This document shows, one piece after another, positions 1 through 5,778 of a stretch of DNA of 5,993 nucleotides. The notes under the pieces are model-generated. The model made no database searches. It saw only the letters and a program-made list of their open reading frames with translations, and was not told where the DNA came from. The DNA comes from an uncultured Erythrobacter sp. Lineage in GTDB: Bacteria; Pseudomonadota; Alphaproteobacteria; Sphingomonadales; Sphingomonadaceae. Location of the stretch: the NCBI GenBank assembly GCA_913061345.1, contig CAJXTZ010000089.1:1-5993 (forward strand), read 5' to 3'. Every line of letters begins with the position of its first letter. Within the stretch, counting starts at the first letter, position 1. The translations under genes and the position numbers were made by a program.

Positions 1-85
1 CCCTTACCGTCTTGGGCGCCGACGAAAGGCAACCGATCAGGTCGAGTATTCGCTCGACAACCGATGTGCTGGATGCATCGTTCAT
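1..85 (-). CDS. IclR-family-like transcriptional regulator, N-terminal fragment (runs off the left edge)
   Basis: Read leftward from an ATG at 85-83, an open frame of 28 codons continues to the window edge. The peptide begins MNDASSTSVVERILDLIGCL and continues SSAPKTVR. A short polar leader followed by S-V-x-E-R-I-L-D-L-I is the usual opening of the IclR-family winged-helix DNA-binding domain (compare the S-V-x-R-A-L-D-I-L pattern). The start is supported by a strong ribosome binding site, AGGAG at 97-93, seven bases before the ATG. The gene is divergent from the meta-pathway operon that starts at 327, the same layout as mhpR (an IclR-family activator) beside the mhp operon in E. coli, so it is a natural candidate regulator of that operon. 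Seen: start, RBS, peptide. Inferred: family and target. Only 28 residues are visible, so another helix-turn-helix family is possible. Confidence 0.6.
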   Translation of the reverse strand, partial: MNDASSTSVVERILDLIGCLSSAPKTVR

Positions 86-97
86 CTTGTCGCTCCT

Positions 98-110
98 CTC
101 ACAGAGTGAG
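98..110. repeat. Inverted repeat CTCAC-AGA-GTGAG
   Basis: A perfect 5-base inverted repeat with a 3-base spacer lies immediately upstream of the regulator's ribosome binding site. It overlaps the next inverted repeat (107-123). It could be part of an autoregulatory operator or of a small hairpin in the regulator's leader. Short perfect repeats of this size also occur by chance. Confidence 0.35.
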
Positions 111-123
111 GCTCTAGGCCTCA
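107..123. promoter_or_regulatory. Operator-like dyad TGAGGC-N5-GCCTCA
   Basis: A perfect 6-base inverted repeat with a 5-base spacer (17 bases overall) begins 22 bases upstream of the regulator ATG. The size fits a site for a dimeric helix-turn-helix protein. Its position, close to the regulator's own start, suits autoregulation. The symmetry is seen in the sequence; the function is inferred. Confidence 0.4.
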
Positions 124-140
124 ATTGCCGCCGGTCAAGC

Positions 141-155
141 TTGGCAGGGTGCCAA
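141..155. promoter_or_regulatory. Operator-like dyad TTGGCA-GGG-TGCCAA
   Basis: A perfect 6-base inverted repeat with a 3-base centre (15 bases overall) lies 56 bases from the regulator start and 171 bases from the hydratase start. The length and symmetry are like operators bound by IclR-type dimers, so it is the best candidate binding site for the divergent regulator. A looser TGGCA...TGCCA pair recurs at 1157-1172. The function is inferred from symmetry and placement only. Confidence 0.45.
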
Positions 156-326
156 ACGATAGCGCACAGACACAAACATAGATTGAAGACGCCGTTTTCG
201 AACCGTGCCGGATTCGCTGACTGCTCAGATTGGACGGGCGGTGAATTGCTCGATGGTGGCCAGGAGACGAGATCGGCAAAAGATACAAGGGCGTTTCGAT
301 GCGCACGTTTGGGAGAATTTAAGGCA

Positions 327-1133
327 ATGCCACTCGAAAGTTCAATAATATCTTCCCTGGGTGATGAACTCTACGGCGCACTGATCAAGGGCCGAACGGT
401 TTCCAATCTGCGGGATCGCCATCCGGAGATAGATATTGTCGACGCCTATCGCGTCCAGGAACGAATGGTCGCGCGCCGTCTGGAAGCTGGCGAAAAGATC
501 ATCGGCAAAAAGATCGGCGTTACTTCCAAAGTGGTGCAGGAAATGATCGGGGTGTTCGAGCCTGATTTCGGACAATTGACCGATCGAATGCTGGTTCCCG
601 ATTGCGCCACGGCAGATCACAAATCACTCATCCAACCCAAGGCCGAGGGCGAAATTGCGTTCATTCTGAAAAATGATCTCAATGGGCTTGATCTCAATGA
701 GCTTGGCGTGATTGCCGCCGATGTGCTGGAGGCGACCGAATATGTCACTGCCTGCTTCGAGATCGTCGATAGCCGCATTCACGACTGGGATATCCAAATT
801 CAGGATACAGTCGCGGATAACGCCTCTTGCGGAATATTCGCGATAGGCACCGAGCGGGTCGATCCGCGTCAGATCGATTTGGCAAAAGTCGCCATGACAA
901 TCGAGCGTGATGGAGCAGAGGTTGCGAGCGGGGTCGGAGCCGCTGTTCAGGGTTCCCCGCTTAACTCTGTCGCTTGGCTCGCCAATACGCTTGGGGAGCT
1001 TGGAATGCCGTTCAGGGCGGGCGAAATAATTCTTTCCGGAGCGCTTGGCCCGATGATCGACATTTCCAGCGGTGACACGCTGCAGCTTAACATGAGCGAC
1101 GGGCTTGGGTCATGTCGCATGACCTTTTCTTAG
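327..1133 (+). CDS. mhpD: 2-hydroxypenta-2,4-dienoate (2-oxopent-4-enoate) hydratase
   Basis: This 268-residue cytosolic enzyme adds water to 2-hydroxypenta-2,4-dienoate to give 4-hydroxy-2-oxovalerate, the first step of the lower meta-cleavage pathway (MhpD/DmpE/XylJ family, same fold as fumarylacetoacetate hydrolase and 4-oxalocrotonate decarboxylase). Family hallmarks are GKKIGVTS (residues 60-67, with the active-site lysine), QPKAEGEIAF (103-112, with metal-binding glutamates 107 and 109), CFEIVDSRIHDW (143-154, third metal ligand E145), VADNASCG (162-169), GSPLNSVAWLANTLG and the C-terminal GEIILSGALGP. The frame is open for 105 codons upstream, but the ATG at 327 gives the family's usual length (about 260-270). 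It follows GGGAG at 311-315 and AAGG at 321-324; neither is ideally spaced. It is the first gene of a three-gene operon in mhpD-F-E / xylJ-Q-K order. The related decarboxylase is less likely because the dehydrogenase and aldolase follow directly. Confidence 0.93.
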   Translation: MPLESSIISSLGDELYGALIKGRTVSNLRDRHPEIDIVDAYRVQERMVARRLEAGEKIIGKKIGVTSKVVQEMIGVFEPDFGQLTDRMLVPDCATADHKSLIQPKAEGEIAFILKNDLNGLDLNELGVIAADVLEATEYVTACFEIVDSRIHDWDIQIQDTVADNASCGIFAIGTERVDPRQIDLAKVAMTIERDGAEVASGVGAAVQGSPLNSVAWLANTLGELGMPFRAGEIILSGALGPMIDISSGDTLQLNMSDGLGSCRMTFS

Positions 1134-1210
1134 CCAATCGCCTGCTTCGGCAAGGATGGCAACGCGGTGCCAGACCTCGGCGCACTCTAGTGACAAATTA
1201 AGGATCTCAG
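1134..1210 (+). other. 77-base intra-operon spacer with a small inverted repeat
   Basis: The gap between hydratase and dehydrogenase holds a 5-base inverted repeat TGGCA-N6-TGCCA at 1157-1172 and the dehydrogenase's ribosome binding site AAGGA at 1200-1204, six bases before its ATG. There is no terminator-like stem with a U-run, so co-transcription is expected. The repeat could be a weak mRNA hairpin or a second half-site pair related to the dyad at 141-155. Confidence 0.4.
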
Positions 1211-2128
1211 ATGGACAAGATTAAATGCGCAATAATCGGGCCGGGGAATATCGGCACCGATCTGCTTTACAAACTGCTTCGTTCCGAAGTTCTCGAGCCC
1301 GTCTGGATGGTGGGTATTGAGGCGGGCTCCGAAGGTCTTGCCCGCGCGAAGGAACTTGGCCTCAAGACCACCGCAGCCGGGGTTGACGGGCTGGTACCTC
1401 ACGCGATCGACGATGGGGTTCGCGTCGCGTTTGATGCGACTTCGGCCTATGTCCACGCCGAGAACAGCCGAAAGCTTAATGAACTGGGCATTCTAATGAT
1501 TGACCTGACGCCGGCCGCCCTGGGGCCGCTTTGCGTTCCGCCGGTAAATCTCAAGGATCTGGCAGGCCGTAAGGCAATGAACGTCAACATGGTCACATGC
1601 GCGGGCCAAGCCACGATTCCGATGGTCGCCGCCATAAGCAAGGTTCAGAGCGTGGACTATGCCGAGATAATCGCAACGGTCGCGTCGAAGTCGATCGGAG
1701 TGGGTACTCGGAAGAATATCGACGAGTTTACGCGCACCACTTCTGCGGCGGTCGCGAAAGTGGGAGGTGCTGCGAAAGGCAAGGCTATCGTGGTCGTCAA
1801 TCCGGCCGAGCCCCCGCTGATGATGCGTGACACCGTCTATTGCGAAACAGTCGACGAGCCGGATCAGGAGGCGATCACCGCATCCGTGCACGAGATGATC
1901 TCCGCTGTGCAACAATATGTCCCCGGCTACCAATTGAAGAACGGGCCAATTTTCGAGGGGCGCAAAGTCTCGATCTTTCTGGAAGTACAGGGGCTTGGCG
2001 ATTTCCTCCCCAAATATGCGGGGAATCTGGACATCATGACTGCCGCTGCAGCGCGCACGGCCGAGATGTTTGCGCAAGACATCCTTGATGGCAGACTTGA
2101 ACTCTCACCCTTGAAGGAGAACGCATGA
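1211..2128 (+). CDS. mhpF: Acetaldehyde dehydrogenase (acylating)
   Basis: This 305-residue cytosolic enzyme oxidises acetaldehyde (or propanal) with NAD+ and coenzyme A to acetyl-CoA (or propionyl-CoA), the last step of the lower meta pathway. The N-terminal Rossmann fold shows [13 protein letters not shown] (residues 6-18, glycine-rich loop). The segment [14 protein letters not shown] (126-139) carries the catalytic cysteine C130. [19 protein letters not shown] (162-180), VVVNPAEPP and [20 protein letters not shown] (261-280) are typical of the MhpF/DmpF/XylQ family, and the length matches the usual 300-316. The start is supported by AAGGA at 1200-1204. The stop overlaps the aldolase start as ATGA at 2125-2128, implying translational coupling. 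The family's DmpFG/BphIJ members form a complex with the aldolase through which the toxic aldehyde is channelled. No defect is seen. Confidence 0.96.
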   Translation: MDKIKCAIIGPGNIGTDLLYKLLRSEVLEPVWMVGIEAGSEGLARAKELGLKTTAAGVDGLVPHAIDDGVRVAFDATSAYVHAENSRKLNELGILMIDLTPAALGPLCVPPVNLKDLAGRKAMNVNMVTCAGQATIPMVAAISKVQSVDYAEIIATVASKSIGVGTRKNIDEFTRTTSAAVAKVGGAAKGKAIVVVNPAEPPLMMRDTVYCETVDEPDQEAITASVHEMISAVQQYVPGYQLKNGPIFEGRKVSIFLEVQGLGDFLPKYAGNLDIMTAAAARTAEMFAQDILDGRLELSPLKENA

Positions 2129-3168
2129 TGACACTCGAAGAACAGGTCAGGGGTCAAAAGCTCAAGCTGCATGATATGTGTCTGCGCGACGGCATGCATT
2201 CCATGCGGCATCAGATCACGCTGGACCAGATGGTCGATATCGCTTCCGGGCTTGATGACGCAGGAGTGCCGCTGATCCAGGTCACTCACGGTGACGGGCT
2301 GGGGGGATCATCCCTGAATTACGGTCGCGGCCTCCATTCGGATAGCGAATACATCTCGGCAGTGGCGAAGGTCGTAAAAAGGGCGACTATCTCGGTACTC
2401 CATGTTCCGGGCATTGGTACTCTGGATGAGTTGCGGATGGCCGCCGATTGCGGGGCTGGATGTGTTCACGTCGCCTCGCACTGCACCGAAGCCGACGTTA
2501 CCGAACAGCACATTGGCCTGGGACGGGAACTTGGACTCGATACGGTCGGCTTTCTCATGATGGCGCATATGACGCCGCCTGAGCATCTGGTTGAGCAGGC
2601 GCTGTTGATGGAAGGGTATGGAGCAACAACGATCTACTGTGTTGATTCGGCAGGCTACATGCTGCCTGATGAAGTTACCGATCGTATCACTAGCCTTCGG
2701 ACAGCTTTGCAAGACGAAACCGAGATCGGATTTCACGCTCATCACAATCTCGGGATGGGAGTTGCAAATTCGCTGGCTGCCGTGGCGGCGGGCGCGGACC
2801 GCATCGACGGTTCGGCTGCTGGATTGGGTGCTGGCGCTGGCAATACCCCGCTTGAACTGATGGCTGCCGTCGGAGAGCGATTGGGCATCGAAACCGGGGT
2901 GGATCTGTTTAAGCTGATGGACGTAGCAGAGGATCGAGTTCTGCCGATCATGCCAAAGCCGCCCCGTGCAGATCGCGATTCGATAACGCTTGGCTTCGCA
3001 GGGGTTTACTCAACCTTCCTGTATCAGGCCAAGGAAGCCGAGCGTAAGTACGGCTTATCTGCCCGTGATATCTTGATGGAACTGGCTCGCCAGAAAATGA
3101 TCGGAGGTCAGGAGGACATGATCGAAGACACCGCGCTCACCATGGCGAGGGAACGCGATCTGGTATAG
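2125..3168 (+). CDS. mhpE: 4-hydroxy-2-oxovalerate aldolase
   Basis: This 347-residue class II, divalent-metal-dependent aldolase splits 4-hydroxy-2-oxovalerate into pyruvate and acetaldehyde. The N-terminal [12 protein letters not shown] (residues 19-30) carries the conserved arginine R21, metal ligand D22 and catalytic base H25. GFHAHHNLG (202-210) supplies metal ligands H204 and H206. [42 protein letters not shown] (233-244), GVYSTFLY (293-300, with the tyrosine corresponding to Y291 of DmpG) and GGQEDMIED near the C-terminus are all family signatures. The protein is full length (family about 337-350). AAGGAGA at 2114-2120 serves the ATG at 2125 and equally the next codon, ATG 2128, so the start is uncertain by one codon. 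It overlaps the dehydrogenase by four bases and should form the channelling complex with it. Its substrate could also be the six-carbon homologue. Isopropylmalate synthase relatives are excluded by the specific motifs. Confidence 0.96.
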   Translation: MMTLEEQVRGQKLKLHDMCLRDGMHSMRHQITLDQMVDIASGLDDAGVPLIQVTHGDGLGGSSLNYGRGLHSDSEYISAVAKVVKRATISVLHVPGIGTLDELRMAADCGAGCVHVASHCTEADVTEQHIGLGRELGLDTVGFLMMAHMTPPEHLVEQALLMEGYGATTIYCVDSAGYMLPDEVTDRITSLRTALQDETEIGFHAHHNLGMGVANSLAAVAAGADRIDGSAAGLGAGAGNTPLELMAAVGERLGIETGVDLFKLMDVAEDRVLPIMPKPPRADRDSITLGFAGVYSTFLYQAKEAERKYGLSARDILMELARQKMIGGQEDMIEDTALTMARERDLV

Positions 3169-3326
3169 ACCTTCAAGATTGGGTGTCGAGCATGCCGTAT
3201 GATAAAAATGCGCGAATTAAGGATATATAGATTGAATTAGATCGCCTAACCTTGATAAAATTGGCGTAAATTCCGTTAAACCAAATATCTAAGGTGAATA
3301 TTTCAACTCAGACAGCCACACTCTAT

Positions 3327-3336
3327 GTAACGTTAT
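3327..3336 (+). repeat. Motif copy 1: GTAACGTTAT
   Basis: This differs from copy 2 (3411-3420, GTAACGTCAT) at one of ten positions and lies 84 bases upstream of it, close to eight turns of B-form DNA. Its core TAACGTTA (3328-3335) is itself a perfect 8-base palindrome. It is a possible distal binding site of the factor that recognises the dyad at 3461-3478. Confidence 0.35.
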
Positions 3337-3410
3337 ATTCTAAGAGGTATATTTACTTTAATACGCCGTCTGGTCATTTAGTTCAGATAAAGAAGTCCGA
3401 AAGATCCGTA

Positions 3411-3420
3411 GTAACGTCAT
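3411..3420 (+). repeat. Motif copy 2: GTAACGTCAT
   Basis: The last seven bases, ACGTCAT, are identical to the right arm of the dyad at 3461-3478 and complementary to its left arm. The copy may be an auxiliary half-site, or the left strand of a larger stem in the synthetase leader. Confidence 0.4.
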
Positions 3421-3424
3421 TGGA

Positions 3425-3462
3425 ATTAGCATTTATGTAGCCGAAGAGGCTCAGGTGCTAAT
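3425..3462. repeat. Nested inverted repeat ATTAGCA / TGCTAAT
   Basis: ATTAGCA (3425-3431) is a perfect reverse complement of TGCTAAT (3456-3462). Inside it is a second small stem AGCC-GAAGA-GGCT (3439-3451). Just outside, ACGTC (3414-3418) can pair with GACGT (3463-3467) across a six-base bulge, extending the structure to twelve pairs. It could be a leader-RNA hairpin or a cruciform-like protein site. Confidence 0.35.
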
Positions 3463-3478
3463 GACGTATTGACGTCAT
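3461..3478. promoter_or_regulatory. Perfect 18-base dyad ATGACGT-ATTG-ACGTCAT
   Basis: The seven-base arms are perfect reverse complements with a four-base centre. The right arm also includes the 8-base palindrome TGACGTCA (3470-3477). The dyad ends 22 bases before the synthetase ATG and 11 bases before its ribosome binding site. The symmetry is that of a repressor operator placed to block transcription, or of a leader hairpin just upstream of the ribosome site. The structure is seen directly; the role is inferred. Confidence 0.5.
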
Positions 3479-3500
3479 AGCTTTAACACAAGGAAGACTC

Positions 3501-5144
3501 ATGCAAGACAGTGGTCAACAAAACTCGGCATCCTTCAAGCATTTGAAGGAGTTTCAAGGTACTACCCCCAGCGCGCGTCCACTGGCGGACCTACTCGAGC
3601 ATGCGGCCGACAAGTTTGGGGATTCAGAATACGTATCCTTTAAAGGTCAGTCACTGACCTATTCACAAGCATGGTCATTAGTGCGCGCTATTTCGAACTG
3701 GTTCCAGATTTCGAAAATCAAACCAGGAGATCGTGTCGGCGTCTGCCTCACGAACACTCCCCATTATTCGTTAGCATGCTTCGCACTTTGGAGAATCGGT
3801 GCCGCAGGTGTCGGAATGAATCCGCTATACTCTCTGCGCCAGCTCAAAATGGTCTCTGCGGACTCACAGCTCGACTGGATCGTTGTCAGTGATGAAGAAT
3901 CGCAACTTTCCAAGGCAAGACAAGTGGCGGAGGAGGTCGGAGCCCGTCTTATCGTCTGTCGCGCCGATGCTACTGATCTAAATGGAATTGAGTCAGCGAA
4001 AACCGAAGGTAATGAAGTTGCGTTCGCAGCTCTCTGCAGCGAAACTACTGACGGTGAGCCATCGCCGCCATCGGTGGATTCGCTTGCCATGATCCAGTAC
4101 ACTGGAGGAACGACAGGCACTCCAAAGGGAGCCATGCTCAGTCATGGAAATATATGGAATGGAGCGCATCAGATCTTCAACTGGCTGCACCGCATCCAGG
4201 ATGATAGCGCTATTTGGTATGCTGCCGCTCCGTTTTCGCACATCACCGGCCTCTTAAACTACGTTGTACAGCCCACATTTGTTGGGGGTAAGGTGGTACT
4301 GACCGAACGTTTTTCTGCAAAAGAGTTAATTGGCTTGGTTCGTGACAAACGAGTATCCGTTCTGATTCTCATCCCCACGATGCTGACCGCGGTCTTGGCT
4401 GAAGAAGAGGCCAAGGAAGTGGACTGGAGCAGCATCCTGCACGTGCTAGTGGGTGGTGCGCCGCTCTCTTATGAGCTCGCTAGACGCTTCCATGAGACAA
4501 CTGGATTGTGGCCCCAGCAAGGCTACGCAATGACCGAAACTTCCGGAAGCGGTGTTGGGATGCCAGACATCAAACTGCCTGGTCACGAGGCTGCTACCGG
4601 AATTCCGATGGACAGCATGCGTGTTGAAATCCGCTCTTTAGATGATCTTGCGACGAACGTCTCTCCGGGCGAAGACGGGGAGATCTGCTTCGCGGGCCCA
4701 AATGTAATTCAGGGTTATTGGCAACGTCCATTCACCTCCGAAGAATTGACCCCTGATGGACTATTTCGAAGCGGTGACATCGGTTCCTTTACCCCAGATG
4801 GTATTCTTTATGTTGTCGATCGATTGAAGGATGTAATCATCTGCAGTGGCTACAATGTCTATCCTCGAGTAATTGAAGACGCTGTATTAGAGCACCCTTC
4901 CGTCAGTGAGACCGTGGCCATTGGTATTCCTGACGATTATAGAGGCGAGTCAGTGTTAAGCGTTGTCACATTGAACTCGGGGGCAGAACTTTCGCAAGGG
5001 GAACTTCAGGATTTTCTCAAATCCAGATTGTCGGCCGTAGAGATGCCGAAACGAGTTGAAATAGTGGATTCGTTGCCAAAAACAGAGAATGCAAAACTGT
5101 CACGTAAGGCCATCCGCGACATGTTTGCGCAAAAGGCACTTTGA
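3501..5144 (+). CDS. AMP-forming acyl-CoA synthetase (class I adenylate-forming enzyme)
   Basis: This 547-residue enzyme is expected to activate a carboxylic acid with ATP to an acyl-adenylate and then transfer it to coenzyme A. Core motifs in order are YTGGTTGTPKGAMLSH (200-215, phosphate-binding loop), GYAMTETSG (341-349, adenine/carboxylate motif), SGDIGSFTPDG (424-434, ribose-binding D426), VVDRLKDVIICSGYNVYP (438-455, hinge with R441 and K443) and LPKTENAKLSRK (525-536, catalytic lysine K532 in the mobile C-terminal domain). All key residues are present and the length is typical. AAGGA at 3490-3494, six bases upstream, supports the start. The acyl substrate is not readable: fatty acid, aryl acid (4-coumarate or benzoate type) and steroid side-chain acid are all possible, with the catabolic context favouring an acid made by the local degradation pathway. 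GC (about 51% in sampled lines) is lower than in the upstream operon (about 60%), suggesting a different origin. It has its own leader region rather than being tightly coupled to the operon. Confidence 0.93.
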   Translation: MQDSGQQNSASFKHLKEFQGTTPSARPLADLLEHAADKFGDSEYVSFKGQSLTYSQAWSLVRAISNWFQISKIKPGDRVGVCLTNTPHYSLACFALWRIGAAGVGMNPLYSLRQLKMVSADSQLDWIVVSDEESQLSKARQVAEEVGARLIVCRADATDLNGIESAKTEGNEVAFAALCSETTDGEPSPPSVDSLAMIQYTGGTTGTPKGAMLSHGNIWNGAHQIFNWLHRIQDDSAIWYAAAPFSHITGLLNYVVQPTFVGGKVVLTERFSAKELIGLVRDKRVSVLILIPTMLTAVLAEEEAKEVDWSSILHVLVGGAPLSYELARRFHETTGLWPQQGYAMTETSGSGVGMPDIKLPGHEAATGIPMDSMRVEIRSLDDLATNVSPGEDGEICFAGPNVIQGYWQRPFTSEELTPDGLFRSGDIGSFTPDGILYVVDRLKDVIICSGYNVYPRVIEDAVLEHPSVSETVAIGIPDDYRGESVLSVVTLNSGAELSQGELQDFLKSRLSAVEMPKRVEIVDSLPKTENAKLSRKAIRDMFAQKAL

Positions 5145-5293
5145 ATAGCCGGGAGTTTCGAGATGCGCTTGGCAGTCCTTTTGCTGCCGTTTGGAATAGC
5201 AAGAGCATCCCGTTCCTCCTGTAATAGCGTATCGGGTGAGAGGATTCTTCCTTAATTGGAGCGCCTTCCTGGCGTGACCGCGTGAATTATAAG
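5145..5293. other. Non-coding stretch after the acyl-CoA synthetase
   Basis: No gene is recognised here on either strand. Two short inverted repeats occur, GGCAG-N8-CTGCC at 5171-5188 and CGCC-TTCCT-GGCG at 5262-5274. Neither is followed by a run of T, so a rho-independent terminator is not supported. The stretch probably contains the boundary between the catabolic segment and the insertion-sequence debris. Confidence 0.4.
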
Positions 5294-5515
5294 TCATCGC
5301 TGACTGTGTCCGCGCTTCAACAGGTTAAAGAAGCTCTCACCCGCCGCGTCGCCAGGGCTGGCGCCACGTTGATTCATCGAATGTTCCAGATTGTCAGTCG
5401 TCAAAAACAGGCGCGGGATTATCAGCAATTCCACGCGCGGATGGGCGCTAAACATTGTGCCGCCATGGCCATGATAAAGCGCTCCAAGGATTACGGCGAA
5501 CTGTGTCTTTGCCAT
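5294..5515 (-). pseudogene. Remnant of IS3-family transposase OrfB (C-terminal catalytic piece)
   Basis: Read leftward, the peptide EHSMNQRGASPGDAAGESFF (codons from 5386) followed by NLLKR lines up with the IS3-family OrfB signature S-M-S-R-x-G-N-x-x-D-N-A-x-x-E-S-F-F-x-x-L-K-R. This includes the glutamate that closes the DDE catalytic triad (codon 5338-5336). The frame ends in TGA at 5296-5294, only five codons after LLKR, where family members continue for about 40-60 residues, so the 3' end is lost. Upstream of 5386 the similarity is poor and no clear D-R-G-S-Q-Y motif remains; the left limit of the remnant is uncertain. The rightward open frame at 5282-5623 is most likely the shadow of this remnant. 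The family assignment is by memory of the motif, not by alignment. Confidence 0.5.
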
Positions 5516-5576
5516 GGGCCATTCGCGAGTAGAGCTTTCCGCCGCAGGTTTCCTTGGCTGGACGAGGAATTATGGC

Positions 5577-5766
5577 ATGAAGGCATCGAAGGTTACGGAC
5601 GCGCAGAAGGCGTTCGTAATTAAGCAGGGCGAGGAAGGCACGCCCCTAGTTGAGATTTGCAGCAAGGCAGAGATCAGCCAGGCGACTTACTCCAACTGAA
5701 AGAAGAAGTACGTGGGGCTGATGCCGTTAGAAATGCGGCGGCTGCGCGAGCTGGAAGAAGAGAATA
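5577..5766 (+). pseudogene. IS3-family transposase OrfA, nonsense-broken and truncated
   Basis: From the ATG at 5577 the peptide begins MKASKVTDAQKAFVIKQGEE and continues GTPLVEICSKAEISQATYSN. This is the helix-turn-helix OrfA of an IS3-family element (IS407-like subgroup), which binds the terminal repeats. The next codon is TGA (5697-5699) where the family has a conserved tryptophan (Y-x-N-W-K-K-K-Y). After it the same frame resumes family sequence: KKKYVGLMPLEMRRLRELEEEN (5700-5765; key residues K-K-K-Y-x-G-L and the start of the leucine zipper). Similarity stops abruptly at about 5766, where IS110-type sequence takes over. OrfA normally has about 85-90 residues, so the zipper end, the frameshift region and all of OrfB are missing. 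GAGGAAT at 5562-5568 upstream looks like the element's own leader. It is dead as a transposase. Confidence 0.8.
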
Positions 5767-5778
5767 GCCCGGCCGATG
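5757..5778. mobile_element. IS3 / IS110 junction
   Basis: IS3-family OrfA similarity ends after the codons for E-E-E-N (to about 5765) and IS110-family similarity begins around the M-S-D-P-G codons (from 5776). There is no room for an IS end with inverted repeats, so the junction is a deletion or an insertion of an end-truncated IS110 copy into the IS3 element. IS110 elements usually lack terminal inverted repeats, which makes the precise break hard to place by eye. Confidence 0.55.

Larger units (their letters stand above)
86..326. promoter_or_regulatory. Divergent intergenic control region between regulator and meta-pathway operon
   Basis: About 240 bases separate the leftward regulator start from the rightward hydratase start. 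The region must contain promoters for both directions. I could not find a convincing -35/-10 pair with good spacing for either direction, so no promoter is assigned. Three perfect inverted repeats lie in its regulator-proximal half (98-155, listed separately). The hydratase frame stays open through this region without a supported start, but the peptide it would encode resembles nothing I know and the divergent regulator overlaps its first part, so I treat it as non-coding. Confidence 0.6.
3169..3500. promoter_or_regulatory. AT-rich intergenic region with repeated operator-like motifs
   Basis: These 332 bases between the aldolase and the acyl-CoA synthetase hold no credible open reading frame. 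Hand counting gives about 38% GC over 3181-3480, far below the flanking genes. No strong rho-independent terminator follows the aldolase; the best candidate is a weak CGCC...GGCG stem at 3243-3266 without a clean U-run. Several hexamers resemble -10 boxes (TATATT at 3334-3339, TTTAAT at 3357-3362) but none has a good -35 partner. Four copies of a 10-base motif (3327, 3411, 3461, 3469) point to a dedicated promoter and regulator for the synthetase gene. Confidence 0.55.

Noticed and set aside
121..306. Leftward 61-codon frame in the divergent region
   Set aside because: It lies in a control region between two better supported starts, has no recognisable motif and no convincing ribosome binding site.
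12..326. N-terminal extension of the hydratase by 105 residues, from the frame open back to position 12
   Set aside because: The extension has no recognisable domain, overlaps the divergent regulator's start, and would make the protein far longer than the 260-270 residues usual for the family. The ATG at 327 gives the right length.
1493..2077. Leftward 194-codon frame opposite the acetaldehyde dehydrogenase
   Set aside because: It lies entirely antisense to a gene with complete family signatures, and its composition (many H, R, D) is typical of a shadow frame in GC-rich DNA.
3200..3272. Direct repeat of TGATAAAA with similar downstream bases at 3200 and 3253
   Set aside because: Only about 13 of 20 positions match in a very AT-rich stretch, which is little more than chance.
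5171..5188. Rho-independent terminator after the acyl-CoA synthetase
   Set aside because: The stem is only five pairs with an eight-base loop and is not followed by a T-run.
5282..5623. Rightward 113-codon hypothetical protein
   Set aside because: It spans the junction between two IS remnants and is antisense to the OrfB-like block. It resembles no family and its end overlaps the OrfA start in another frame.
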